The notes: generated by a model from the letters alone, not told the origin. A stretch of DNA of 64,000 nucleotides from JAHEDH01 sp963745865 (GCA_963745865.1 CAVUYZ010000004.1:434001-498000); one strand, 5' to 3'; positions 29,252 to 39,063 are shown, counted from the first letter of the stretch. Numbers and translations: made by a program.

Positions 29252-30961
29252 GGCCGATGTGGCGGCTCTCGTGTGCGATGGCTCTGTCTCTGATGGCGGG
29301 CAGCGCCACGACGCCCGGCGTCGTCCCCACCGGCGCCGCAACTCCGCTGGTCGGTCTCGTTGGCTCGGCGGACGGAGCCGGGAACGCGAAGATGGCCGAC
29401 GTCCACTGACACTTCGCCTCCGGGCGATACGGCCGAGATGGGGTTGGTCTCAACGCTCCTCGAGCAGATAGACGAGCGCACCGTGACCGGTTCACTCCGG
29501 GATGTCACCCAGGAGGTCGGACTCGTGGAGCCGCTCACCGGGATGCACGGTCACGCTGCGGCCTGGGGTCACGCGGACGGCGATGGACGTCTCGACCTCG
29601 TGGTCGGCTCCTTCGGCGATCGACCCGACGACGCGTACCGGGTCCGCGGTGCGGCCGGGCCTTCTGATGACGTGCTTCTTCTTGGTGGAGACCGTTTCAT
29701 GCCGCAGGCAAACCTCGGGTCCGGACGAACGAGCGGGGCGATCTTCGTCGATCTCGACAATGACGGCGACGATGAGCTCGTCCTCTCGCGGAATGTCAAA
29801 GACCCCAACGCCAATCATGATTCCACGGCAGTCTTCGAGAACCGGAACGGTGTGTTCGAGGAGGTCCCTGACAGCGGTATCGGATCGGATCTCGGAGGAC
29901 GCTCAATCGGGGCGCTCGACTTCGATCGCGACGGGTTCGTCGACTTGTTCGGGGTCGAGGACCGATAGGCGGGTGGATCGAGCGGGTTGTACCGGAATAT
30001 GGGAGGGCTGAGGTTCGCCGATGTGACCGCATCAGTTGGACTTCCGCTCGATATCGAAGGGCTGGGTGTCGCCACCGTGGATCTCTCGGGTGATGGGAGA
30101 GCCGACATCTTCGTGTCAGGGTCGAACCGGCTCTTCATCTGGTCGCCCGCCGGATTCGAAGAGATCGAGACCGGGGTCTTCGGGTGGGAGACCTATGGTG
30201 GCGAGGATCTCGTTGCCGGGGTTGCAGCAGGTGACGTCGATCGCGACGGTCGACTGGACCTGGTCGTTGGCCACCATTTCAACAGCACGGTCGATTTCGA
30301 CACCGAGGTCCCTGTCCGTCTCTATCTCAACAGAACCGCGGGCGGTGTCGTCGAGTTCATCGACGTTACGGAACAGGCAGGGCTCGTGGGTCTGCCGACC
30401 AAGGCGCCTCATGTCGAGTTTGCCGACATGGACAACGACGGTTGGCCGGACATCGTCACCTCGGCATCGGCCGAGGGGGGAACGGTGCCCGCGGTCTTCA
30501 TGCATTCGGGGTTGCGCGATGGCATTCCGCGTTTCGTTGCGCCGGAAGGCCTTGGCAGTGATCAGTACTGGGTGTCGTCGCCGACCGGCGACTACGACGG
30601 CGATGGCCGAAGCGATGTCTTTGCGGTCGAGTGGGAGCCGCGGCTCCCGTCGCTGCTGTTCCACAACGAGTTGGCAGCCGGTGCCGCCATCGATGTCACC
30701 GTCGATCAGATGTTCGGTGGTGGCATTGGAACGACTGTCGCCGTGTACGAGTCCGGTCGGGTCGGGGAGCCCGACGCGCTCATCGGATTCGCCGAGATCG
30801 TCGCATCCGTCGGGTACACGGCGGGCGTGGAGCGCGTCGCCCACTTCGGGATCGGAAGCCGAGCGGCTGTTTCCGTTGTCGCGTCCGTACCGAGCCTGCA
30901 AGAGCCGGTGGTCGTCATCGAGGTGGCTGCAGGCAGCCGCATCTCAATCGGGGGCAGTTAG
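29248..30961 (+). CDS. secreted FG-GAP/VCBS repeat protein with ASPIC/UnbV-like C-terminus, interrupted
   Basis: MRPMWRLSCAMALSLMAGSA is a signal-peptide-like start coupled to the preceding gene. After a frame shift near 29400 the protein contains many FG-GAP units with calcium-type loops: HADGDGRLDLVVGSFG, DLDNDGDDELVLSR, DFDRDGFVDLFGV, DVDRDGRLDLVVGHHF, DMDNDGWPDIV and DYDGDGRSDVF. These predict an extracellular Ca-dependent propeller. The end, VAHFGIGSRAAVSVV, resembles the ASPIC/UnbV domain. An in-frame TAG near 29966, where TGG would read DRWAGGSSGLYRN, splits it. Corrected length is about 570 residues. The stop overlaps the convergent gnd stop by a few bases. Confidence 0.75.
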
Positions 30962-32400
30962 GCGTCGTAGGAACCGGCGGTGGTGTCGCCGCCCTCGCCA
31001 GTCCAGTCGGTGTGGAAATGCTCGCCCCGTGGTCGGTCGATCCGCTCGTAGGTGTGGGCGCCGAAGTAGTCCCGCTGGGCCTGGATCATGTTGGCGGGGA
31101 GACGTTCGCTTCGGTAGGCGTCGTAGAAGGCGAGCGCAGACGAGTAGGCCGGCACAGGGATCCCCGCGCCGACGGCGCGAGCGATCGTCCTTCTCCATCC
31201 GGCCTGATGTTCGGCGATGGCATCGGTGAAGAATCCATCGAGGAGCAGGCTCGTCAGGTCCGGTGTCCGATCGAAAGCGGCAGTGATGTCGTCGAGAAAG
31301 GCCGCACGGATGATGCACCCTTCTCGCCAGAGCGATGCGATCCGACCGAAGTCCAGGTCCCAGCCGTGTTCGTCGGCTGCGGCGCGCAGCAACAAGAATC
31401 CCTGCGCATAGGACACGATCTTCGAGCAGTAGAGAGCCGAGGCCAGGTCGTCGAGAGACAACTCGTCGAGCGAGCTGTCCGGTCCCGGGAGCACCGACGC
31501 AGCCTCGATCCGCTGGTCCTTCAAGGCGGAGACGATGCGCGCATACACCGCCTCGGCCACCAATGTCACCGGCTGACCGAGCTCGAGTGAGCTCATTGCC
31601 GTCCACTTCCCCGTGCCTTTCTGGCCGGCGGCGTCGAGGATCTTCTCGAGGACGATCTCCCCGTGCTCATCACGAAATGCGAGGATGTCGGCCGTGATGT
31701 CGACCAGGAACGAGTCGAGCACGCCCTCTCCCCATCCCCGGAAGGTCTCTGCCATCGCGTCGTGGGTCATACCGGACGCCTGCATCATCGAATAGGCCTC
31801 GGCGATCACCTGCATGTCCCCGTACTCGATCCCGTTGTGGACCATCTTCACGTAGTGGCCGGCACCATCGGAGCCGACCCAATCACAACACGGGGTGCCG
31901 TCGGTCACCTTCGCGGCGATGTCCTGGAGGATGTCCTTCACGAACGGCCAGGCCGCATCACTGCCGCCAGGCATGATCGACGGCCCGTTCCGCGCTCCCT
32001 CTTCGCCGCCGGAGACACCTGCTCCGACGAATCGAAGCCCCTGAGCCTCCAACTCGCTCGTCCGTCTGATCGTGTCGGTGAACAGCGAGTTGCCGCCGTC
32101 GATGATGATGTCCCCGTCGTCGAGCAACGGCACGAGCGACCCGATGACCGCGTCGACCGCCGGCCCGGCCTTGACCATCAGCATGACCCGGCGCGGTGAG
32201 GCCAGTCCCGCAACCAGTCCCTCGATCGTCTCCTCGCCGATGATGGACCGACCCTCAGCAGGGCCCTCGATGAAGTCTGTCATCACCTTGGTGGTCCGGT
32301 TGTACACCCGAACCTCGTATCCGTGGTCCGCCATGTTCAGTACGAGATTCTGACCCATCACGGCGAGTCCGATGAGCCCGATGTCAGATGTCGCAGTCAT
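30958..32400 (-). CDS. gnd: 6-phosphogluconate dehydrogenase, decarboxylating (long form)
   Basis: The 480-residue enzyme oxidises 6-phosphogluconate to ribulose 5-phosphate and CO2 with NADP+ in the pentose phosphate pathway. The Rossmann motif is IGLAVMGQNLVLNMADHG, the substrate motif GAGVSGGEEGARNGPSIMPG, and the catalytic Lys/Asn region HYVKMVHNGIEYGDMQ. ATG 32400 has both a GAGGGG purine stretch and a TAATCT -10 box within 13 bases, so it may be leaderless. It converges on the FG-GAP gene with a 4-base overlap. Confidence 0.96.
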   Translation of the reverse strand: MTATSDIGLIGLAVMGQNLVLNMADHGYEVRVYNRTTKVMTDFIEGPAEGRSIIGEETIEGLVAGLASPRRVMLMVKAGPAVDAVIGSLVPLLDDGDIIIDGGNSLFTDTIRRTSELEAQGLRFVGAGVSGGEEGARNGPSIMPGGSDAAWPFVKDILQDIAAKVTDGTPCCDWVGSDGAGHYVKMVHNGIEYGDMQVIAEAYSMMQASGMTHDAMAETFRGWGEGVLDSFLVDITADILAFRDEHGEIVLEKILDAAGQKGTGKWTAMSSLELGQPVTLVAEAVYARIVSALKDQRIEAASVLPGPDSSLDELSLDDLASALYCSKIVSYAQGFLLLRAAADEHGWDLDFGRIASLWREGCIIRAAFLDDITAAFDRTPDLTSLLLDGFFTDAIAEHQAGWRRTIARAVGAGIPVPAYSSALAFYDAYRSERLPANMIQAQRDYFGAHTYERIDRPRGEHFHTDWTGEGGDTTAGSYDA

Positions 32401-32407
32401 ACCCCTC

Positions 32408-32413
32408 AGATTA
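32408..32413 (-). promoter_or_regulatory. -10 box TAATCT at gnd
   Basis: On the minus strand TAATCT ends 7 bases before ATG 32400. The 7 bases (GAGGGGT) could also serve as a weak ribosome site. Confidence 0.5.
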
Positions 32414-32471
32414 CGGCGCTGCGTTCTGACGGCCTCAATCATGGAATGCGGAGGCGGCAGGGTCCGTTGAA

Positions 32472-32990
32472 ATGGACATGGAAACGTCAGAAATCACAGC
32501 ATTCCGGGCCGCGAAGGACGAGTTCTTCCGCACGGATCATCACTCGCCCATCCCCGCACGAGACGCGTTCGGCGGACTGTCCTATTTCGACCACGAACCG
32601 GGGTATGAGTTCACCGTCCGACCGGAGCAGGCGGACGGGTCGGGCCTCGAGGTCCAGACGTCCGACGGTCAGGTCCGTCGATACCGGCGTTCGGCCACTG
32701 TCGATCTCGAGGGGCCAAGCGGTGCGTTCACGGTCACGCTGCTGACGAGCGACGGGAGAGAGGGGTTCTTCCTCCCGTTCCGCGATGCGACATCCGGGTC
32801 GGAGACGTACGGTGCCGGTCGATATCTGGACATCGATCCGAACGCGGATGGCACCGTCACGATCGACTTCAATCTCGCCTACAACCCCTATTGCGCCTAT
32901 GACGACGCCTACTCGTGCCCGCTCCCGCCATCGGAGAACTGGATCAGCGTTCCGATCGAGGCAGGCGAGAAGAACTACCGGGCGAGCTGA
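32472..32990 (+). CDS. DUF1684 family protein
   Basis: This 172-residue cytosolic protein belongs to DUF1684: an N-terminal FRAAKDEFFRTDHHSPIP segment, a beta-rich core, and the hallmark end FNLAYNPYCAYDDAYSCPLPPSENWISVPI. Function is not established. It is divergent from gnd and lies 33 bases before the polyphosphate glucokinase gene, which has its own -10 box. Context with two sugar-phosphate enzymes does not by itself define a role. Confidence 0.88.
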   Translation: MDMETSEITAFRAAKDEFFRTDHHSPIPARDAFGGLSYFDHEPGYEFTVRPEQADGSGLEVQTSDGQVRRYRRSATVDLEGPSGAFTVTLLTSDGREGFFLPFRDATSGSETYGAGRYLDIDPNADGTVTIDFNLAYNPYCAYDDAYSCPLPPSENWISVPIEAGEKNYRAS

Positions 32991-33010
32991 GACGACCGAG
33001 TCGCGAGGCC

Positions 33011-33016
33011 TATCCT
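33011..33016 (+). promoter_or_regulatory. -10 box TATCCT, leaderless start of ppgK
   Basis: TATCCT ends 7 bases before GTG 33024. No Shine-Dalgarno sequence is present. Confidence 0.55.
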
Positions 33017-33023
33017 CGACCGC

Positions 33024-33761
33024 GTGGCAATCCTCGGCATCGATATCGGTGGGTCTGGCATCAAGGGAAACCTCGTCGACCCGTCCAATGGGCACCTCGT
33101 CGCGGAACGTCACAAGATCTCGACGCCTCGGCCTTCGACGCCGGATGCGGTTGCCCGCGTCGTCCACGAGATGATCGAGCACTTCGACTACGAGGGATCG
33201 GTCGGTTGCACGTTCCCGGCGATCGTCAAGGACGGTGTGGCCTATTCGGCGGCGAACGTGGACAAGTCCTGGATCGGGACCAACGCCGAGGCCCTGTTCG
33301 AGTCAAGCTCTCCCGGGTACGACTTCACCATGATCAATGACGCCGACGCTGCCGGGATCGCCGAAATGGCGTTCGGCGCCGGGAGGGGCCGGAAGGGTGT
33401 GGTCATCGTTGTGACCTTCGGCACGGGCATCGGAAGCGGCATGTTTCTCGATGGTGCGCTCGTGCCGAACACCGAGCTCGGACACATCCACTTCGAAGAT
33501 CACGCCCCGGTCGAGGTGTGGGCTGCGGCGCGCCTCAAGTCGGAAGAGGATTTGACCTGGGAGGAGTGGGCGGGGCGCGCCTCCGCCTACTTCAACTACC
33601 TCGATCGGGTCTTCTCCCCGGATCTCTTCGTCTTCGGCGGGGGCGTGTCGCGGCGGTGGGACGCCATCGGGCCTCATATCGATGTCGATGTCGAGGTCTT
33701 GCCGGCGGTGCTCCAGAACGAAGCAGGCATCGTCGGTGCCGCCATGGCATCGACCTGGTGA
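33024..33761 (+). CDS. ppgK: polyphosphate glucokinase (ROK fold)
   Basis: The 245-residue kinase phosphorylates glucose using polyphosphate or ATP. The phosphate loop is LGIDIGGSGIKGNLVD. The segments GCTFPAIVKDGV, MINDADAAGIAEMAFG and VTFGTGIGSGMFLDGALVPNTELGH, and the absence of the ROK zinc motif, place it in PpgK rather than in general ROK kinases. It feeds glucose 6-phosphate to gnd, glgA and otsA, all in this window. The GTG start is supported by the leaderless box. Confidence 0.92.
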   Translation: MAILGIDIGGSGIKGNLVDPSNGHLVAERHKISTPRPSTPDAVARVVHEMIEHFDYEGSVGCTFPAIVKDGVAYSAANVDKSWIGTNAEALFESSSPGYDFTMINDADAAGIAEMAFGAGRGRKGVVIVVTFGTGIGSGMFLDGALVPNTELGHIHFEDHAPVEVWAAARLKSEEDLTWEEWAGRASAYFNYLDRVFSPDLFVFGGGVSRRWDAIGPHIDVDVEVLPAVLQNEAGIVGAAMASTW

Positions 33762-33883
33762 CCTGGATCCCTCGGCCTCTCATCCGGATCTGAGAACGAG
33801 CTCACAGACTCTTCACATCTGTCTGATCGTTTCCTGATCACGTGCATTCGATCCTGTTGTCGATCGACGAAAGGATCACGATC

Positions 33884-34642
33884 ATGAAGAAGAGAACGCT
33901 CACCGCGCTTGCGGCGCTCACGCTCCTGGCATCGATGCCGGTGGCGGCGATCGCTCAGACCGACTCGGCCCCCATCGACCGGTCGGCGCCGTCGAGAGAC
34001 ACCTTCGCCGGCGACCGGACCTTGGACCTCGACCGCGTCAAGGCGCGGCTGGAAGGGGCGATCGATCGACGGCTGCAGCAGATCGACCGACTGCAGGAGA
34101 AGGTCAGGTCGAGTGACGCGATCACGCCCGGCCACGGCGCTCAGTTGACGACCGAGCTGTCGCAGGCGCAGGGAGGATTGAGAGCGCTGCTTCCGGAGGT
34201 TCGCCGCGCCGAGACGCTCGAGGAGCTCCGCGGGATCGCCAACGAGATGGTCGAGGACTATCGGATCTTCGCGCTCATGACGCCGAAAACGGTGTTGGTG
34301 ATCGTGTCGGACACCGGGGTGGTCATGGCCGAACGGGGCAGTGAGGTGGTCGCCAGGATCTCGGCGACTGCCGATCGAGCCGAGGAGGCCGGTCATGAAG
34401 TCGGTGAGGTCAGGGAACTGCTCGGCCAAGCCGAGCGGCTGATCGCCGAGGGTGTCGGACTCATCGGCCCGATTGCCGAGACGGTGCTACCGCTGCAGCC
34501 GGCCGACTACCCCGATCCGGCCAGGACGGTGCTCGCAGGAGCCCATGACGACGCCGTTGAGGGTCGAACGGTGTATCGCAGTGCGGCGTCGACGATCCGC
34601 GAGGCAGTTGCGTTGCTCAGAGAGATCATCGGGTCTGACTGA
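33884..34642 (+). CDS. exported coiled-coil-rich protein of unknown function
   Basis: The 252-residue protein starts at ATG 33884 behind a GAAAGGA site; this start gives a clean Sec signal peptide, MKKRTLTALAALTLLASMPV, with cleavage near AIAQ-TDSA. The mature part is largely helical, with LDLDRVKARLEGAIDRRLQQ and LLGQAERLIAEGVGLIG suggesting coiled coil. No catalytic motif is seen. Its last 17 bases overlap the end of the convergent hflX gene. Confidence 0.75.
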   Translation: MKKRTLTALAALTLLASMPVAAIAQTDSAPIDRSAPSRDTFAGDRTLDLDRVKARLEGAIDRRLQQIDRLQEKVRSSDAITPGHGAQLTTELSQAQGGLRALLPEVRRAETLEELRGIANEMVEDYRIFALMTPKTVLVIVSDTGVVMAERGSEVVARISATADRAEEAGHEVGEVRELLGQAERLIAEGVGLIGPIAETVLPLQPADYPDPARTVLAGAHDDAVEGRTVYRSAASTIREAVALLREIIGSD

Positions 34643-35996
34643 GAGGCCACCTGGCTCGGCGGGGCCACGTTGGCTCCGCCGACTTCAGGTCGCAGACGAA
34701 CTCGTCGAACAGCGACCGTTCGGTGAGCGGAATTCGTGCTTCGAGCACCGTGCGGTCGTCTTCGTGCTTCTCGGCGAGCACCTCACCGATCCGGTGGGCG
34801 GCAGCGAGGATGTCGCCGCGCTCGTAGGGGATCGACAGCCTCAACACGATGGTGTTCGCTTTGAGCAACTCGGCGAGCGTCTCGATCAACTCGGGGACTC
34901 CCTCTCCGGTGATCGCCGAGATCATCGGAGCGTCGGGGAAGGCGTGCCGGAGCCGAGCGAGATCGAGCGGGTCAGAGATGTCGGTCTTGTTGAAGACGAT
35001 GAGCTGTGCGACCTGGTCTGCGCCCACTTCGTCGAGGACTTCCTGAACAGCGGCGATCTGGCCTTCGGGGTCCGGATCGGACGCATCGACCAGATGAAGC
35101 AGCAGGTCGGCGTCTTTCACATCGTCGAGAGTCGACCGGAACGCCTCGACGAGGTGGTGGGGGAGCCGTCGCACGAATCCGACGGTGTCGGACATGAGAA
35201 TCAGATGACCGTCGGGAAGCTCGGTCCTTCGCACGGTCGAGTCGAGGGTCGAGAACAGGCGGTCCTCGGTGAGCACATCAGCATCGGTCATCCGATTGAG
35301 GAGCGTGGACTTCCCGGCGTTGGTGTACCCGACCACCGCGACTTGGGGGATTGCGGCCCGGCGGCGGGCCTTTCGCTGTGTGCGTCGTGTCGACGCGAGC
35401 GACTTGAGATCACCGACGAGCCGCGAGATGCGATTCTCGATCCTGCGCCGGTCGGTCTCGAGCTTGGTCTCGCCAGGGCCGCGGGTCCCGATGCCGGCAC
35501 CTTGCTGTGAGAGCTGCGTCCCCATGCCCCTGAGCCGGGGCAACCGATATCGGAGGAGTGCCAGTTCGACCTGGAGCGAGCCTTCCCTGCTCGTTGCGTG
35601 CTGGGCGAAGATGTCGAGGATCAACGCCTCGCGGTCGACGACGTCACACTCGAACACCTTCTGGAGGTTGCGCTGTTGGGCGGGCGAGAGCCCACTGTCG
35701 AACACGACGACGTCGACATCGAGTGCCTTCGTGACGCCTCTGAGCTCCTGGGCCTTGCCAGAACCGATGAAATAGGCGGGGTCGGGAGCGTCACGGCGCA
35801 CGAGCTCGCGGCCCACCGGATCCGAACCGGCGGTGTCCGTGAGGAGTTCGAGCTCGTCGAGCGAGCGGCGTTCGGTCTCCTCATCGGAGTTGGGCAGCAT
35901 CACCCCGATGAGGAATGCCTTCTGAATCTCGACGTCGAGATCGGTAACGGTGGCGGTGAGTCGACGGCCCCGGCGTCCTTGATGATCGTATGTCAC
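34626..35996 (-). CDS. hflX: ribosome-associated GTPase HflX
   Basis: The 456-residue protein has the N-terminal HflX domain (SDPAYFIGSGK-like DAPDPAYFIGSGKAQEL, GPGETKLETDRRRI) and a G domain with GYTNAGKSTL, DTVGF and NKTD motifs, plus a C-terminal ferredoxin-like domain. HflX splits stalled ribosomes under heat or antibiotic stress. A TAGGTT box 6 bases before the GTG at 35996 fixes the start. Its 3' end overlaps the convergent exported protein gene. Confidence 0.95.
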   Translation of the reverse strand: MTYDHQGRRGRRLTATVTDLDVEIQKAFLIGVMLPNSDEETERRSLDELELLTDTAGSDPVGRELVRRDAPDPAYFIGSGKAQELRGVTKALDVDVVVFDSGLSPAQQRNLQKVFECDVVDREALILDIFAQHATSREGSLQVELALLRYRLPRLRGMGTQLSQQGAGIGTRGPGETKLETDRRRIENRISRLVGDLKSLASTRRTQRKARRRAAIPQVAVVGYTNAGKSTLLNRMTDADVLTEDRLFSTLDSTVRRTELPDGHLILMSDTVGFVRRLPHHLVEAFRSTLDDVKDADLLLHLVDASDPDPEGQIAAVQEVLDEVGADQVAQLIVFNKTDISDPLDLARLRHAFPDAPMISAITGEGVPELIETLAELLKANTIVLRLSIPYERGDILAAAHRIGEVLAEKHEDDRTVLEARIPLTERSLFDEFVCDLKSAEPTWPRRARWPLSQTR

Positions 35997-36002
35997 ACTC
36001 GA

Positions 36003-36008
36003 AACCTA
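36003..36008 (-). promoter_or_regulatory. -10 box TAGGTT, leaderless start of hflX
   Basis: On the minus strand TAGGTT ends 6 bases before GTG 35996, with no ribosome site. Confidence 0.55.
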
Positions 36009-36077
36009 TCAGGCCGGGGTGACTGAGCCTCTCGAATTGTCGGGGCCGGGCAGCGTCGCTCGGTCGTGCGATCAGGG

Positions 36078-36374
36078 CTAGAGATACTGGCCTTCGTCTC
36101 CGACGTGCTCGAGCTGTTCCTCGGCGATGATCTGGGACTCGCGAACGGCGACGACCGGTTTGCCGGTCGGTGGCCAGATGAAGCGCCATGCACCTGACGG
36201 AACCGCCCAGAAGCGCTGCCCGGTGCGGACGTCGATCAACGCCAGGGCGTCGTTGCCTTCCTTGGCGGTGCTGGGCACGAGCAGCCCGGATTTGGTCGTC
36301 GACTCGTCTGGCGACATCCCGACCCGCCAGCCGGTCATCACCCGATAGCCGTTCGGATCTGTGAGGTCGGTCAT
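36078..36374 (-). CDS. small conserved-looking protein of unknown function
   Basis: The frame encodes 98 residues beginning MTDLTDPNGYRVMTGWRVGM and containing ALALIDVRTGQRFWAVPSGAWRF. No signal peptide, membrane helix or known motif is present. I chose ATG 36374; the longer frame upstream is rich in arginine and looks non-coding. A CACACT hexamer lies 7 bases before this ATG, weakly fitting the leaderless pattern. It could be a real short gene because the base pattern is coding-like (C/G third positions). Confidence 0.55.
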   Translation of the reverse strand: MTDLTDPNGYRVMTGWRVGMSPDESTTKSGLLVPSTAKEGNDALALIDVRTGQRFWAVPSGAWRFIWPPTGKPVVAVRESQIIAEEQLEHVGDEGQYL

Positions 36375-36418
36375 GGACGCGAGTGTGGCATGCCCGTGCG
36401 GGATGCCCAATCCCGTGG

Positions 36419-36523
36419 TCAGAACAGGAGAACGACGGCGGCTGCGCCGATCGTGAAGACGGCGATGATGAAGGCGATCACGGCGACCCACGACACCGTC
36501 TTGAAGATCTGTTCGAAATCCAC
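36419..36523 (-). CDS. 34-residue single-helix membrane peptide
   Basis: A GTG behind GGGAG opens a 34-codon frame: a short polar head (VDFEQIFKTVSW) followed by one hydrophobic helix (VAVIAFIIAVFTIGAAAVVLLF). The ribosome site, the clean membrane segment and its stop near the end of the helix suggest a real small protein. It lies divergently upstream of the malic enzyme gene. Function is unknown. Confidence 0.5.
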   Translation of the reverse strand: MDFEQIFKTVSWVAVIAFIIAVFTIGAAAVVLLF

Positions 36524-36597
36524 TCGGATCTCCCTCGTCGATGAATCTCCCGCCGTGCACTGAGAGTAGGGTCAGTCGCACGACGAAGAGGTATGTG

Positions 36598-38864
36598 ATG
36601 ACTGACAGTTCGACGTTCAGTGAAGCGCTGGATTACCACCGACGCGGCCGACCGGGCAAGGTCGAGATCCGCCCGACGAAGCCAACGGCGACCCAGGCCG
36701 ACTTGAGTCTCGCCTATACGCCAGGTGTGGCGGAGCCGTGTCTCGCCATCGCCAACGACCCGCTGGACGCGTTCCAGTACACCAATCGCGGGAACCTGGT
36801 TGCAGTCGTTTCGAACGGCTCGGCGGTCCTCGGACTGGGGAACATCGGCGCCCTCGCATCCAAGCCGGTGATGGAGGGCAAGGCGGTCTTGTTCAAGCGG
36901 TTCTCCGACATCGACGTCTTCGACCTCGAAGTCGACACCCAGGATCCCGAGGACATCATCCGATTCTGCGAGTTGCTCGAACCGACGGTCGGCGGCATCA
37001 ACCTCGAAGACATCAAGGCCCCTGACTGTTTCTACATCGAAGAGACGCTGCGGGAACGACTCGACATCCCTGTCTTCCACGACGATCAGCACGGAACGGC
37101 GATCATCGGCGGCGCCGCCTTCGTCAATGCCCTCGAAATCATCGGAAAGGACATTGCAGACGCCACGGTCGTGTTCAGCGGCGCGGGCGCGGCGGGGATC
37201 GCGACGGCCCGGTTCTTCCAGGAGCTCGGCGTGAAGCCAGAGCACATGTTGATGACCGACTCCCGCGGCGTGATCCACTCCGGCCGCGAGGATCTGACCG
37301 AGACGAAGGTCGAGTTCGCCAGGGACACCGATGCGAGAACCCTGGCGGATGCGCTCGTGGGTGCAGACGCGTTCGTCGGCGTGTCCGTCGGGGGTGCCCT
37401 GACCAAGGACATGGTTAGCGTCGATGGGGCCCGACCCGATCGTGTTCGCGCTGGCCAACCCCGACCCCGAGATCACGTACGAGGACGCCAAGGAAGCGCG
37501 TCCGGACGCCATCGTTGCGACCGGTCGCAGCGACTATCCCAATCAGGTCAACAACGTACTCGGCTTCCCGTTCATCTTCCGTGGGGCGCTCGATGTCCGG
37601 GCAACCGGGGTGAGCGAGGGCATGAAGGCTGCTGCGGCCAGGGCTCTGGCCGAGCTTGCGAAAGAGCCCGTTCCCGACTCGGTCCTGAAGGCGTACCGGC
37701 TGGATCGATTGCAGTTCGGCCGTGACTACCTGATCCCGAAGCCGTTCGACCCCCGGGTGTTGTGGACCGTGGCCCCGGCAGTTGCACAGGCCGCGACCGA
37801 CGAGGGACTGGCCAGACTCCCGATCTCCGATCTCGATGCGTATCGCGAAGAGCTTCGGGCGCGCTTCCAGTCGTCCTACGGCCTGATCCAGTCGGTCACG
37901 GTTCGCGCCAAGGAGCGACCGAAGACGGTCGTCTATCCGCACGGCGACGATCTCCGGATCGTCCGCGCGGCCCGCCGTGTGCTCGACGAGGGGATCGGCC
38001 TCCCGGTGCTTCTCGGAGACACGGGTGTGATCAGCGAGTTGTCTACCGAGCTGGGAATCAGCCTCGACGGGATGAAGATCATCGATCCGGTCACCGACAC
38101 CGAGCTCCGGGAGCGGTATGCCGCCCGGCTGCTCGAGCTTCGCCGTCCGAAGGGGATGTCGAAAGCGACTGCCGATCGCCAGGTGTTCGATCCAAATGTC
38201 TTCGCCGCAGTGATGGTGGAGCAAGGCGACGCCGATGCGGTTCTCGGTGGGCTCACGACGTTCTATCCCGAAACGATCAGGCCGGCGCTGCAGATCATCA
38301 AGCTGGAAGAGGGACGGACGATCGCCTCGGCGCTCTACGTCGTCGTCGCCAAGGGCTCGCCACTGTTCTTCACCGATTGCGCGGTGAACATCGAGCCGAC
38401 TGCCGAGGAACTGGCAGAGATCGCGTCTGGCCGCGGTCGATGTCGTCGAGCAGCAGTTCGATCGCAAGCCTCGAGTCGCGTTCATCTCGTATTCCGACTT
38501 CGGATCGGCCATGGGAGACGAGCCGGCCCGTGTCCGCTCCGCTGTCGAGCTGTTCAGGGCGAAGCGCCCTGACGTACCCGTCGACGGTGAGATGCAGGCC
38601 GACACGGCGGTCGTCTCGGATCTGATCCAGCGGCGTCGTCCGCACGGATCGCTGGGACGCGCCGCGAACATCCTGGTGTTCCCGTCGCTGACGGCTGCGA
38701 ACGCGTCCTACAAGCTGTTGCACCATCTGGGCGACGCCGAGGTGATCGGACCGATCCTGTCCGGGCTCGCCAAACCGGTGCACGTGCTGCAGCGCGATGC
38801 CGAGGTCGGGGACGTGGTCAACCTGACCGCGTACGCGGTCGCGGACGCGCAGCGGAGAGAGTGA
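36598..38864 (+). CDS. maeB: malic enzyme with C-terminal phosphotransacetylase-like domain, two frame errors
   Basis: The N-terminal part (residues 1-430) is a malic enzyme: ADLSLAYTPGVAEPCLAI, DDQHGTAIIGGAAFVNAL and the NAD(P) site VFSGAGAAGIATARFF, then FALANPDPEI. The C-terminal 320 residues resemble phosphate acetyltransferase (RPKTVVYPHGDDLRIVRAARR, MVEQGDADAVLGGLTTFYPE) and are regulatory in MaeB enzymes. It converts malate to pyruvate and CO2 with NADP+. Frame breaks near 37425 and 38430 are repaired by one base each, giving about 755 residues, the family length. A GAAGAGG ribosome site precedes the ATG. Confidence 0.93.
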
Positions 38865-38878
38865 TCCGCAGGGATCGA

Positions 38879-38973
38879 TGGCGGAGGCGGACGGGAATCG
38901 AACCCGCCAGAGGTCTCTCGACCTCTCGACAGTTTTGAAGACTGCGGAACCCACCAGGCGTTCGGACGCCTCC
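38879..38973 (-). tRNA. selC: tRNA-Sec (selenocysteine, anticodon TCA)
   Basis: The minus strand folds into a 95-base tRNA with encoded CCA: acceptor strand GGAGGCG pairs with CGCCTCC, the anticodon loop CTTCAAA reads TCA (decoding UGA), and a long variable arm AGAGGTC-GAGA-GACCTCT has a 7-bp stem. The T-arm GCGGG-TTCGATT-CCCGT is normal. The eighth acceptor pair is mismatched as read (T against C), possibly a sequence error. A TAGCCT box lies 14 bases upstream (38988-38993). selA, selB and selD are not in this window. Confidence 0.85.
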
Positions 38974-39063
38974 CTGGTCGGGACCCGAGGCTACCCGGAT
39001 CCGTGGCTGTCCCGCGAGCCGTGGTGCGCTCAGCGAGGAGCGGGTGTGGGGTCGAGTCAGCAC

